Shown here one piece after another: positions 11,209 through 23,880 of a stretch of 64,000 nt of DNA. The stretch comes from Macadamia tetraphylla (taxonomy: Eukaryota; Streptophyta; Magnoliopsida; Proteales; Proteaceae). Within the stretch, counting starts at the first letter, position 1. Every line of letters starts with the position of its first letter. The stretch lies in contig CM040968.1 of NCBI GenBank assembly GCA_022985045.1, forward strand, positions 20,959,461 to 21,023,460, written 5' to 3'. The position numbers and the translations under genes were made by a program. The notes below the pieces were generated by a model, which saw only the letters and a list, made by a program, of their open reading frames with translations, was not told the origin of the DNA and did no database searches.

Positions 11209-12540
11209 AATACAAGCCAAATTTTGAAGTAGATATGAAGACATTGCAATGCATTTGCTTGAAATGTATTAATTTAGTCATTATATCTCAAGTTTTGGAT
11301 GTAAAAAGTGAATAATTGAATAATTTGCTTTAGATGACAAACACATGAAGGTTTAATACCCTTTTGACATGAATTTTACATTTCTTTGCTCAGACTAGCT
11401 TTTGTCATCTTGAATTGTTAGGTAGTCTTCTTTCCAAGACCTCTAGAATAATGCTGATAAGAGTTTCAAAACACTAGGATACACCCAGTGAATATAAACA
11501 AAGCAGAACTGAGTTTAGATCGGGACTGAAATTTAGATAGAACCAGAACCAAAACCAACCCAGAATGATGGTGAGGTGTGGTGGAATGGTGCCAACTCTG
11601 TGGAACTCTGTTTATTACTCTTCTTCTTACTAGGCAGAGGAGAGGTCTAAAATGCCCTTTATTTTTTCCGAAGTCCCATTTGACTGTCAAAGAGGAGATT
11701 GGTGAAAAGAGAAGAGATTCTCTCCTCACCATGGGTGTAAAGAAATTCAGTCCCTTCTTCTTCTTCTTCTTCTTCACCTTATTCTTATTATTATTTTTGG
11801 AAAAATGAATTAATGATGCAGCATTGTCAAATGTTAAAACCTCCAGGAACCATCTAATGGATTCCTTTCCAAATCCAAGTTTGGAAATGCCAAGAAAAAA
11901 AGAAGTCATCTCCAACAATAATGCCGATACTAGGTTGCCAGTAGGGCAAAAATCAAGGCCAATTATTCAGTTTATTTTTCTTGATATAATAACGCAAGTC
12001 TCAATTAGATTTGGTTTGTTTCAAAATATTTTACAAGAATTTTATCAAAAGCAGAAAAGGGAAATTACATTTCTCTATAGAGAAAATTATTGATTAAAAA
12101 AAAGAAAAAACTTCCATTACAAGTTATTATTATAAGAAAGAAGAAAATATATTAAATCAAAAAGATAAAAACATTGTTAACCAGGTTATGCATTGGACAG
12201 AAAAGTTTTGCTAACCATATCATTGTAAGCTATTTTGGCCAAGAAAAAAAAAAAAATCATTCGTAGGCCTTAGCAAAAAAGAAAGATTAGGGAGAGTATC
12301 ATAGACATCCAGGAAGAGGGGAACTACGCTCCAAGGCCATGAGGTTTGTAAGGTAAAAAAAGAGATTGTAAGTCTTCAAAATTGCTCCAAACTTCCTTGA
12401 TACTCCATCCTTATGATTGCACTTGCTGCACTCCAAGAAGGAAACCCCTAGTGGTTGCTTCAATAGAATTTCCTGTCATCAGGTAATCAGTTGTCCGTCT
12501 TTGTGTAGTAAGTTAAATAGTATCCTAACCTTTTGTCACA
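11209..12540. other. Kinase 3' flank and non-coding DNA
   Basis: The kinase 3' untranslated region should lie just after 11,208. A CTT-rich run is at 11,755-11,778. A 150-codon open frame on the minus strand (11466-11918) has Lys-rich and low-complexity stretches and no family resemblance, so I do not call it. Nothing else is recognised. Confidence 0.45.
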
Positions 12541-12543
12541 CTC

Positions 12544-13480
12544 TTGTTTGTGGTGGACACTTCAGTAGAAAAAAAATTGCTAAGGTTTTGCAGAGTGGTT
12601 TCTTTTGATTTACACTTTTTAGAGATGTACATAAGTTTTGTCGCCATTATACTCAATGTCAGAAAGTCGAAAATATGTCTCGTAGGGACATGCTACCCTG
12701 AACCCAATTTTAGTTGTTGAGATTTTTGATGTGTGGGGTATCGACTTCATGGGCCCTTTCCTTTCATCATTTGGGTTAGACTACATACTCATAGCGGTAG
12801 ACTATATGTTTTAATGGGTTGAAGCAATGGCCACTAGGACCAATGATCATAAAGTGTTAATCAAGTTTGTGCATGGTTATATTTTTGGTCGATTTGGATG
12901 TTTCTAAGTTATGATCAGTGATGGTGGCCCTCATTTTAAGCACTGGAATTTTGGGGCATTGTTAAAGAAGTATTCTATCACCCATAAGATTACTACACCT
13001 TACCATTCGCCAACCAATGGTCAAGTGGAAGTGCCCAATAGAGTGATTAAGTGTATTCTTGAGAAAACGGTTTATTCTGATAGGAAAAATTGGTCTTTGA
13101 GAGTTAGGTTATTAAGAAGTTCAATTTTGACATGGTAGAAGCAGGTGCCTCTCATCATCTCCAAATTTCAGAGTTAGATGAGTTGGACAATGAAGCATAT
13201 GAGAGAGCACAATAACAAAGCTAGGACCAAAGCATTTCATGATAAACATATTTTCCGTAAATCTTTTGAACCCAATCAGAAAGTGTGATTTTTCTACTCT
13301 AAGTTGCATTCTCGATGGGATGGTCCTTTGTTGTCACCCAAGTGTCACCTATGGTACTGTTACTGTTCATCCGTAAACAAGGTGCACTTACATTTAATGA
13401 ACAGCTTCTGGAGCCCTATGTGGACAATATTACAGATAGGCAAGTCATTGAGTCTATTGACTTGATTGACCCGATTTATT
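12544..13480 (+). pseudogene. Ty3/gypsy integrase remnant, internally deleted
   Basis: Read with frame changes, this is the integrase end of a gypsy polyprotein. It shows a zinc-binding start (GGHFSRKKIAKVLQSGFF, then a C...C pair at HKFCRHYTQC), the first catalytic Asp in VWGIDFMGPF, the second Asp in ISDGGPHF, and the Glu in SPTNGQVEV, followed by ILEKTV and WSLR. The frame then jumps straight to KKFNFDM-type sequence at about 13,112, so the stretch family members carry between these points (DALWAYRT-type and following) has been deleted. FHDKH, FRKSFEPNQKV and SRWDGP follow. Stops at several points show it is dead. It probably belongs to an Athila/Tat-like element whose 3' LTR follows. Confidence 0.8.
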
Positions 13481-13699
13481 AGTTTTTCTGAGTTCACACT
13501 CTTTGTCTAGTTGAAGACAGTAAACTTTGTGCTTGTGGGAGGCCACCCACCATTTTACTTTCGTTTTTGTTTTTTTTTTTTAGTATTTTAAGTAGACAAT
13601 AGATAGCTATGGAAGGCGTAGGTTCATGGTAGTAGCGCTCCACTTCACCATGTTGTATTGCTCATTTCCTTTGTTTTCTATTGCTATATTCTTTTTGCA

Positions 13700-14473
13700 T
13701 GTCATTGGGGGCAATGTCAATTAAGTTGGGGAGGAGGAATTTGAGAATTGAGAACATATCTGTTAAGAAGAAAAAATCAAACCTTTCTTCGCATCCATGC
13801 TTAACTTTTTGTCTTTAGAGATCTCAATGTTCTTTTCAAGAGTTCTTACAATGTGATTCTGGAGTTTGTTGATTCTTTTAATAGTTAGCTAAACATGGGA
13901 CACTATTTCTCTTCCATTGTTTGTCAAGTTTCCACTTGAAGTATAAATTTTCATCTCTTGTATTCTAAAGATGATTCAGTGGTTAAACAAAAAGAACATG
14001 CATTTTAGACCTCCTCATTAGTAACCGGCCTCTTTGCCACAAGCATTGAGTTTTCATCAAACTGTTGGAATGTCAAAAAATTAGTTTAAAAAAATCGCTC
14101 TTGTATCTAGTCTTGACTTGTAGCCTATTTGGTTCAAGTAAGTAAAAGCCCGAGGGGTGTTCTGCATCTAATTCCTTAAAGCCAATGTGAAAATAATAGT
14201 GTTAAGGTTGCATGTACAAAAAGAATGGACTTGTGTAGTACTTGGACTCTAAAGCATAACTTAAGATGAGTGGACATGTGTGGACAAGTGGGAGTTGGAC
14301 GACTATGGAAGAATTTCTTGTTCTTTGTTTAGGTTTGTGTTGAATTTCATTGGCAGTCTTAATGGTCTTTGTTTTGGGTTCATTGATATGAATTTTATTT
14401 GCTCTGAAGTAGTCGAATTAACTTGATTTCTTGAGATGTAGAGTAGTTTTTATTCTTGTTCACTCGAAATGAG
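13700..14473 (+). mobile_element. Gypsy 3' end: PPT-like tract and start of probable 3' LTR
   Basis: GGGGGCAATGTCAATTAAG followed by TTGGGGAGGAGGAATTTGAG (about 13,708-13,745) resembles the sequence around the polypurine tract of Athila/Tat gypsy elements, just downstream of the integrase remnant. The following sequence is non-coding and is taken as the U3 side of the 3' LTR. The exact LTR start is not certain. Confidence 0.45.
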
Positions 14474-16200
14474 TGTAGATACCCAAATTTGTCCCACCCC
14501 CGGCAATGATAATTTACAGGATGTGGATGAGGCCTGCACTTTCAATTAGAGGAGAACTCAACCCTTCAAAGTGACTTAGACATAGTAAGCTTGAAATCCT
14601 TATCGAACCCGAAACCCTAATCCGATTTGGGAACTTTACGTAGAAAACCATTACCGATTTTGTAGCACAGGATATTAGCATGCTATATACTGAAGAATCG
14701 ATTCTAAGTACTCTCCGATGGTGTGAGAATGACATGAACAATGATTGCAAAATACCCCCAGTGTGTAATAGTGCAAGAGTCCTTCCTTACAAATATTGAA
14801 TTTTTATAAGCAAAAAATGAGCTCAAAACCCACACCATTTGATAGTGCTCGGAAAGAGGATTCCTACAATATATAACACACAGAAATCGGACCACCGGAT
14901 CTCTCAGAAGCGCTCCCGGAAGTCAAACACCTTGATTAGGGTAGACCGGGCACATTTTGGTCAAATACTCCTCACGGGCCTGCCAATTTCTTGATGGTCT
15001 CATCATAATACTTTGAAGAATTTTGGCTCACAAGTCATAAATAACCATTTTACTCTTGCCCCTTGCCAAAAGCCTATAAGTAGGGTTCATTTCACTATTT
15101 CAACAAACACCAGGAGCTGGGGAGCTCCAATATTTTGAGGAAAATCCTCTCTTGCCTCTCCCTTCCTCCTCTTTCCTCTCTCAGCCAAAGATTCTCTCAG
15201 CTTTTGTTAGATTCCTTTACCTCGATTCGTGTGCTAAAACTCTGAAAAATAAAAAAAAAAAAAATCTGAAAAAATCTCAAACAATCCTAAAACCCTTAGG
15301 AAACCTTAGGAAGCCCAACAATGCCTTCCTAAACCCTCAGATTCATCAAATTCTCCAAGATTCCCTTACCTTGATTTTCATGCCCAAAATCCCAAAATCA
15401 AAAAAATCTAGAAAACTTCTCTATCCCTTAGTAAGCCCGAGGAAGCCTTTATTTACTGTTATAAAGTCCTAAAAAGTTCCATATTCCCCAGATTCTGTAA
15501 GATTCCTTCATATTTTCTATGTTCCCAAAATTCTACCAAAATTCTCAACAAATACCCAGAAATTTCCAAAAATTCCACAAAGCTGTGAAAGGTCATAAGA
15601 AGGCCAAATTATCTAAATAAGGAATGCATAGGTCAAATCCACCTCCGCCTGAGCCGCGGGACATTCACTGAAGCTCGTGCTCACAACAACAGGGGTCCAC
15701 TCCCCTCGACTCAAAACAAGGGACTAGCGGATATAACTCCTTAACTTAGTAGACAGAACATAGACTTTTAACTCATATGTAGTATTGTACATAGTAGTGT
15801 AGCAATAACTTAGCCATGCATGCAGTATATGATTAATTAGGAGAGAATGTTCATTCTTAAGCATCTAGTTAGAAGACTTGTCAAATCGGGTTGAGTGGGT
15901 GCCTAATGCCTTCCCAACTCCACAATCTGACACTTAACTTCAATTCTGGATTAGACCAATTTTTGGGTCTTATGCATCGGGCCCACCTATCAAGTCCTAG
16001 GCCCTAACCCTAGGTGGTGACTTCAAATCTTATGTTTCTCAATCCCTGATATTGGACCATTATTAATATTCCTTTTAGAAATATCCTAAGGGGAGATAGC
16101 CCCTACAAAATAAGCCCCCATATATCTTTGAGCGGGGATGCGGTGGTGTGGGCACATAGATGCCAGAAAGAGGTGTCGAACTCCAAACGCTATCCTTACA
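14474..16200 (+). mobile_element. LTR-like sequence, plus orientation (probably inserted in the gypsy 3' LTR)
   Basis: It begins TGTAGATACCCAAATTTGTC, a typical plant gypsy LTR start. A promoter-like CCTATAAGTAGG is near 15,073, then a pyrimidine-rich leader. GGGTGCCTAATGCCTTCCCA (about 15,897) and CCTAACCCTAGGTGGTGACTTC (about 16,005) resemble the 3' part of known gypsy LTRs. The same landmarks recur, inverted, in 19,340-22,900. The right boundary is not defined. An open frame of 106 codons at 15152 is leader sequence, not a gene. Confidence 0.5.
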
Positions 16201-17464
16201 ACGAGTAATAGTGTAATTTGAGGAGTGTAATCATGCCATAATTATACGTAGAGAATGTCGTTTAATTGGTAACTTTAGTTGAATATACATGATTAATTGA
16301 CTACACATCATGATTTCTTATGATTGTAGGGTTTGAAGGAATGTGCGCGTATTTGATGCTAAATGGACAGAGATGATTCAATCTAAAAGCAAGGTAAAGG
16401 AGCAAGAGAAAATCGCTACACTAAAGGCATAAAGGGTATTACACCCCGGAGGAAGATTTTTGCATAATGAAAGAAAGAAAGGAGAGAGTGGCGGCATCCA
16501 TCTCTCTTTCTTTCTCCCACGTAATATCTCTCCCTTTCCCAATTTTCTCTCCCATCTCACATTCTTCCCTTTCTCTCCTAAATCTGTCTTTTCTTACATT
16601 TTCTTTCTTTCCTAATTTTTTTTTCTTAGAATCTCCCAAAAACTCTCCACGATTCTCCCTTCTACACTTTTCCTAAAAGCTCTCCCCTAGATCTCTCTCT
16701 CTCTCTCTCATCACACATCTCTCTCAGAAGAGGCTAGCCATGATATCTCACACCCTCACTTTTCTCACACAACTCTTTTTGTTTATTTTTTTTTTTCTAA
16801 TGATTTCTCCTGAACAGCATTCTACAAAGAAGACCAGCCATCTCTCCAACCGCTGCCTCCATTAACATTGCACCCCCAATCACCTACGTATTGTGTTCCA
16901 TGGATGATGGTCATTGTTGCTTCCCATTTTCAATTAGCCCCATGAGCAGGTAAGTATCTTCTGTCTTTAAGTGTAGATTAAGTGTTGGTCTTGATTAATT
17001 AAATTCTGGTTTTTAGTGCACTTGATTGCTTAATGTGTAAACCATTCGAATGATTTTAATTGATTAATTCAGTTTAGAGGGTTTATTTTTTTGATTCATA
17101 TTTTTTATTCAAGCATTGTTTTTTATTGTGATTGTGGTTGTACCAATGATAGCCTATGATTGAACTAAGCATGCTAAGCATATGCAAAAGACGATAGTGA
17201 GTGACAAGATAGGCTATAACTAGGTTGAAACACAACTATTAGTGTGTGGTATCATTTGTAGATGTAATGAACCGAAGTGTGCACTAGTAATTAATTAATT
17301 AGGATCAATGTGGATTTGAAATCTGAAGGCAGTCTTCTCTCACCTTTTCTTCTCCTTCAATTGATTTTTATTTGTTCATTATTTCGTAGTTTATTTTCAA
17401 TTGCATTTTAGATAATTGTTTTTGAAATCATTTCACATTATTCTTAAGAAACTTAGCCTTCCAG
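16201..17464. other. Non-coding, probable retrotransposon LTR/leader DNA
   Basis: It includes a long CT-rich tract (16,467-16,740, with CT dinucleotides at 16,690-16,710) and AT-rich sequence after 16,950. No gene is recognised. A good splice-donor-like GCAGGTAAGTATC is at about 16,945-16,957 but no matching exon is evident. Confidence 0.4.
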
Positions 17465-17560
17465 ATCCCCATGGATTCGATCCCTTCTTACCATTGTTCT
17501 AGTAATAGTTTAGGATTAAATTTTGATACGATCACAACTCAATCATCACTTTTAAAGATG
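17465..17560 (+). mobile_element. Athila-like LTR end (U5) motif
   Basis: CCCCATGGATTCGATCCC, then CTTACCATTGTTCTAG, then TTTGATACGATCACAAC. This order matches the U5 ends of Athila-type gypsy LTRs as I remember them. If so, the 3' LTR of the integrase remnant at 12,544 runs from about 13,740 to here and has been split by the insertion at 14,474. This is inference, with no second LTR copy in the window to align. Confidence 0.4.
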
Positions 17561-19339
17561 ATGTTATTGTGCCAATCTCTACCAGTTTGGGAAACATGCT
17601 AGGATTAGTAAATGAACTGCTTATACCCAATTTTCAATCAATATGGCAGATGGAAAAGAGATTGTGATCATGTTAGGGATTGACCGGTGGAGGTTTGTAT
17701 TGGTTATATCTCACATAGGTCGACATGATTGATGGGTAAGGGACCATGTTAGCGATAACTGACAAAGGTTTATAAGACCATAATATGAAGGTGAAAAGAA
17801 GTGCAGTTTGAAGAGAGGTAGTTTCAAGCGGTTATGAGATGATGGTAAAGATGGTTACAACCATTGGAAGAGGGTTGTGACAGTTAAAAGAACTTCCAGG
17901 GTATAAAAGGAACTAATTGAAAAGAAGGGGGCATCAACAAATCAGAGTTCTATAAAGGCAATGTGTTTATCTTTCACTCCTACTTTTCAAGTAGTTTGGA
18001 TTAGATGTTTCTGTTCTTCCTTAGCGTAGAAATTAGTCATTTCACTGTAGAAGTAAACCTTGTAATCTGGTATATACTTCCTGACACCCTTCTTACCTAT
18101 GTTGTTATGTAAGAATTGAGAGAAGAAATAGGGTTTAGAAAAGGGAAAAATGGGGTTAACACAAGGAAACGTAACGCGAGTGGCTTTATCGAGGAAGCTT
18201 GACCTCCCTTCTCGCGAGTAAATGATAAATTCAATAATTTATTTTACTCACCTATTTTTCACATATTTATCACATTACACTGTAACTGAATATACACCCC
18301 ACTACCTTGCTCTTCTAACCACTTCACATAAAGCTTCCCTTGTTAGATCTGACTATGGGTACAAATCACTTGTTAGATCTGATTATGGGTACAAATCCAA
18401 ACCCCAATTGAAGAAACCACACAGAGAAACAAGAACGCGAATCTAATAAAATTATAGAGGATCTAATTGTACCTTTCACCAAGTATGTTGAAAAAGATTG
18501 TTATTGGTTACTCCCACTTTCGCTCTCTTGGCTTGGCTATGGATCTTCTACAGCTCCTTAAACCTCCTGGGTTCTCTCACTTTAGTGGTAAAATGGGAAA
18601 AAGTGAATAATAACTGTAGGGACCCAAAACCTAGTATTTATAATACTGTCCTATACCCAAAACCCTAAACCACAATGGGTTGAGCCAGTATATCTCTAAG
18701 CTTGAGAGTGGACCGAACCGGTTCATGCAATTTGACTCTCACCCATTTAATCAACTCGAATAATTAATTTAACCCATAAATCCAACATCCCTCCCATATG
18801 AAATAACTACCCTTGGTAAGTTAACCTACGTAACTACAATATTGTAATTCACAACACACAATAATAATTAAAAACATCCACTAAGCAACGTGGAACATAA
18901 CTAACAACTACTAAGTGATGTGGAACGTGAGGCAACCACTACCTCTCATGGGTGGCCATGGTCCTCCACGACTTGAATGTATCATAATCTCACAGAATTG
19001 CCTTTCAATCTTCAATTAAGGTCACTTCTTAGTATTTATTGTTTATTTCAATCTTATAATTTCCAAGAAGAATCCCTCTTTAGCATTCAATTTTCAGTAT
19101 CATGAGAAGAGTTTTGAATATCAAAAATCAATGAAATGCCTTTCCATCTGATGGAGGTCAAATTCCTATATTGAGCTTCCAAAGGCTCTGTGTGAGGGAA
19201 AACGGATTTGGGACCGAGATGGAGAGAGAGGGAGGGGTTTAACCCTACCCCTTTTTTTATCCTTCATTCCCTTTTAGGGGGATCCTCTATGGAATATTTC
19301 CTTTTGTTATCATTTTTCTGCTTATTTCCTCTCACTTGT
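17561..19339. other. No gene recognised; short 30-bp duplication
   Basis: AT-rich DNA with no coding signal. CTTGTTAGATCTGA begins two adjacent 30-bp units at 18339-18368 and 18369-18398 that differ at two positions. Nothing else stands out. Confidence 0.4.
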
Positions 19340-22300
19340 CTGTCGTGCAGGGTGATGTCTCCAAACATGTCTGGCGACTATGGGGGATGGGGAAAGCATG
19401 ATTTTGAGAGTCGCCATCTAGGATTCAGGGCCTAGAACCCTATTGTGGAGCCCAATTCTGATCGAGGGATCGAGCTCAAGTAGGGGGTTAAATTCCTATG
19501 AAAAGATAGAACCCCCGAATTTGACTTCATATTTTGGTCTTTTCCAGAGATAGGGGTCTGTGTTAGGTTACGAGTCTGGGAAGGAATTAGGCACTCATCT
19601 CACCTGAAATTTCCGATTTTTCTACCAGATGCTTGTGGTGGGCTCAAATGTAAGCCACATTAATTATACTAACTGCAAAGGCATAGTGTCAGCTGTAGCT
19701 ATAGGTCAAACTCATGGAGGCCGAATGCTTAATTAACACACTTCCAAATTAGGCAGAGTGTAAATAAAAAGAGATTTGACTATACTAGTTTAACTAAATG
19801 TGCAAGATAATTATAACAATTAAAATATCAAATTAAATTAAAACAATTAAATTTAACTAACCAATGGAGAATAATGGAGTAAAATAATGGGGAAGATTCA
19901 TTCAGAATTGGGATTCACAATGTGAATAAGTTGAATTAACAATAGACATGATGACATATTACACATAGTATGATCTAGGTCTATGGGAGATGTGGCAATG
20001 GCTAACATACCCCATGAGTAGCATCATTCAACATGCAATATTAAGATAAACATCATAAATCCTAATCAATGTCACTTTGACTATGACGACCATCATGTAT
20101 ATGGTCATATTGGATGACATACACTATGCGGCGGTCAACCATAGTAAGTCTAATTAGGTTCATATCCATTAAAATCAAGTATGCCCATTGTTTATTCTTA
20201 CTAACCACCCATGGCTTCACCAAATCCCCAAAGAATGGGTTTAGCGCCATGGGGGTGGTGGTGATCATGTTATTTGAATAAAAATAAAGACATAGAAATT
20301 AAAAATAAAAGAACCTGAATTGAAGAGCAACTACAAAATTTTATTGAAGAAGAGGATAAATTTCAAGTTTTCACATATCCAACTTCAAAATGCTTCTAAA
20401 TCTTCAATTACAACTTTAATGGCCCTAATGAAATTTTGTAGAGAAAATAAAAAATTACAACTTGTAAGAAGAAAGATAGGGCAGAGGGAGCTTCTTTTTT
20501 TTAGAGATGAGAGCTTCTCTATTTATAGAGTTCAGTTACCTAAAGAATGAGAAGAAGAAAAATAGAAAGCAAATAAAAATCAAAACCTATAATAGAAACT
20601 ATCCAATATTTGATAATCAAATTCCCTTACAATATTTCCCTTAATCCCAAAATAGAAGATATAATAGAATTCTTCTAGAATATTATCCAATATAGAAGAT
20701 CATGAATATGAAACTATTAAAAATTCATCCCAGCATGTGGTTAAAATCTAAAATAGAAGGTTGACTCAACGTAAATCTTCCTTGTAGAGATCGTCCACCT
20801 CATAGGAAATCCTTGGAATTTATTCAACATATTTTTTTAAGAAGAAATCTTCTAGGACTTTGGTCAGACTGACTAGAATTTGGTTCTTTGGGCCAAATTT
20901 GACACTTGTACTCTATTTGGTCCACTTTTGACCTAAATTCTAAAAACAAAAGAAAATACATAAAGTAGCCATATTCTGGGAATTAAATGATGTAAATAAT
21001 TGGACTAATTTGCATATAAAAAAAATGCTTAACAGCTTGGATTTCAAATATTCTCCCTTGAGAATTTTAACAACCTAAGCCAACATGGAAGCTTTATCAT
21101 ATGAAATAATGTAACATGTGTATAATTGCATGAATTGATTGCAAAAACTATTAAAACATCAAATGGGATAATATACAATCTATATTAAAATCACATAAAA
21201 TGATAGAAAATGCAACGAACTTATTTACATATATATGCAATGCTTCATGAAATGATGATTATGATTGTTATTTTATGTAAGGAACACATATGATAATACA
21301 TACAATGCTAAAGTAGACTATCATTTAATGTACAAATGCATAAATTAATACATGAAATGATAAAAAAGAGTTGTAATTTTATACAGTGAACACATAAAAT
21401 AATATATGCGGAGATGGGATATGTATCATACACACAAATGAATATGTATCATACACACAAATGAAGTTACGATCTAACATTTACATGAAATAATTAATAG
21501 CAATAATGAAATTTCTAGTAATTCTCCCCGACTCATGGGTAAAATTTTGACTTACTTCTCACTTTCTTGGAGAAATAAAAACTGTGTTATGATATAGAAA
21601 AGGGTTTTGGCTTTGGGAATTTGGGCAGCGCTTCTGTGCTTCCTAGAATAGGAATCAATTGTGGAAACACGGGCAGGGCTTCCGACTTTATTCCTAGAAC
21701 AAGAATCACTTGTTGGAATACGGGCAACGCTTCTGCGCTATTTTTCTAAAATAGGAATTAGCCTGTGGGAGTACAGGCAGCGCTTCCACACTATGTTCCT
21801 AGAACAAGAATTTGCTATGGGAATATGGGCAGAGCTTTCGCGCTATAATAAAAATATCGAAATGAGTTACAAAAATTTAAGCAGGGGTTCCGTACTAACC
21901 TGAAATGGATGATGTGGTCTTCCAAACCTAGGGCAAGGCTTTCATACTAGGGCATCGACTTCAACGAGCTTTGGATGATCGGCTCTGAAATCTCCCAGAC
22001 TCTTGGACTTTTTTTTTTTTTACAGGGGTTTCTGGAACAGGGATTTCATTCTCTCGGGATTTCTCAGCCTTTCGGGATTTTTCTCTCCTTTTTCACAGTG
22101 ACCCCGAGTCACCTATTTATAGTAGAAGTGAGGATCCGTAAAAAATCTTTACAGGGAGATGGTAAGTGTAAGAGCTTACAATGAGATGGTAAACCTTACC
22201 ATCTCCATGGAAGCAACGCTTAAGGGTTAAGTATCCGTGGAAGCCTTAAAAGAAGATGGTAAGCCTTGCCATCTCCGTGTAAGCCTAAAAGGATCTCCAT

Positions 22301-22900
22301 GTAAGGGCTTACACTACAGTGGAAACCAATTCTTGTAATTCTTGTATCTATGGAGGCAATAGAGTGGGCAGCTAGCTGGTAGCCTGGGCGGCAGTAGACT
22401 TAGGTGGTTCTTATCAGCTAAGGGGAAGGCAGGTGGGTTCGGTTTGGTTTGATTCGGATTGGTCTAATTTGATTTGGGTTTGGTCTGGTTTGGGTTTATT
22501 CTGGTTTAACTGGTTCAAAGTTTAGGTAGGTAATACAGCATATCTGGATATCCGTTTTTTTCTATAGAAGATATTAGTGGGACCATATTTTCAAATATTT
22601 CCCAATGATATGGGAATCGAGCACATATTAGGCTCGATTTTTGTATTCTGGCAAATGTATTAATGACCATTTTCGGTCACCCTCCCCACATCATTTTAAA
22701 AAATCGAGCTGAACTCCTAACTGGTCTTACACTCCATTATATTTTGCAAGTTCTTACATAATGGCTTTAGGTTGGGATAGCTAGGATAGTCTAGACTTGT
22801 GCCGAAAATTGGATTTCTTTCTGAAAAAGAGAATACATATTTCATCATTGCCCATAATTCATCATTGCCAAGGGGGGGGGGACAAAATTTGGTGTCTGCA
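19340..22900 (-). mobile_element. LTR-like sequence, minus orientation, about 3.5 kb
   Basis: Read on the minus strand it starts TGCAGACACCAAATTTTGTC at 22,900. It has a TATA-like CTATAAATAGG near 22,110-22,120. It ends with GGTGAGATGAGTGCCTAATTC (about 19,600) and CTAGATGGCGACTCTC (about 19,405). The same landmarks occur in plus orientation in 14,474-16,200, so the two are related LTRs. A second TATA-like site, CTCTATAAATAGAG, near 20,516-20,530 suggests a further insertion inside. No coding domain seen. Confidence 0.5.
21623..21900. repeat. Degenerate ~52-bp tandem repeat within the minus LTR
   Basis: The word GGGCAGCGCTTC and variants start at 21623, 21671, 21722, 21775 and 21827, at 48-53-bp spacing, with weaker units near 21,884 and 21,942. 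Each is followed by CTAGAA(C/T)A(A/G)GAAT and TGTGGGAATACG-like text. The apparent open frame at 21661 is the repeat itself. Confidence 0.7.
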
Positions 22901-23870
22901 CTCTGGCATGCCTGCATGATTAGCACAACCAGTGTACACTCATTAAGAGAAATTATTTGCCAACACTAACTTATTCTACATACTTCATGATGTAGTCATG
23001 TAGGTGAACTCATTTTCTATATATAATATAGGTAAGAGGGAAAGGGACGTAACTACGACACAAGCATATCTCTAGAAGTAGAACAAAACCGTAGAACATT
23101 AGAAACGAGATTTTAATTTGGGCCTCTACATTTAATGGTCAGTTCTCTGTTGCATCGGTTTATTGACTATCTCTAGATTCCTAGGATACTGAAGTTAACT
23201 CTATATGGGAGAAAATTTTTATGCAATTTAGAAGAAAAGGTCTTAAGACAATTATTCCGATATTGTGAACTAAAACCCTGAATAGAGAAGAAAGAAAAGA
23301 CACCCCTTCGACGATGATAGATCAGGCAGGGTTGGGTGGAAGTTATTGTTGCTAGATGAGCTGAAATGCTTTGATTCCATTTATAACAAGGAAGGATCTT
23401 TAATTACATAAGAATGATAAAGAGAGAAGAGAGGCAATATAAACACATGGAATTCTTACATAGATTTTTACAAAGAACTTACATAAAGAAAGGAAAAGCA
23501 TGCAATCACTCACATAAGACTCTAAAGAAAACTAAAACTCACTCTTGTGACCTCCTACATAGACTCTTTGTAAGCATAAGAGAAGAGAATCAAGTGGAGA
23601 TGTAGTGGAGATAGTGCTGGAAGAAGTGGATTAACTAGTGGGAAACTTAAAGTGGAAGAAGGAAGAAGTGGAAAGAGCACTTACAAGACTTTTCCTAAAG
23701 ATACCATAACAGTTCTATTCCAATTGAAGGTATTTTATTATTCTATTTGTCTCTCTATTTTTATTTTTTCATTTATTTCAATTTTTTCCTTCTTTGTATT
23801 TATATCTCTAGCTAGCTAATACCCATAATAACTCTGTCGCTTCCAGTCCCACTCCTCCATTCTTCCCTTC
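22901..23870. other. No gene recognised
   Basis: AT-rich sequence with short open frames only; nothing diagnostic of a gene or a transposon terminus was found. Confidence 0.4.
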
Positions 23871-23880
23871 CTTGGATCTA

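Noticed and set aside
11466..11918. 150-codon minus-strand open frame
   Set aside because: Lys-run and Leu/Val low-complexity sequence, no family resemblance, no splice context; probably chance.
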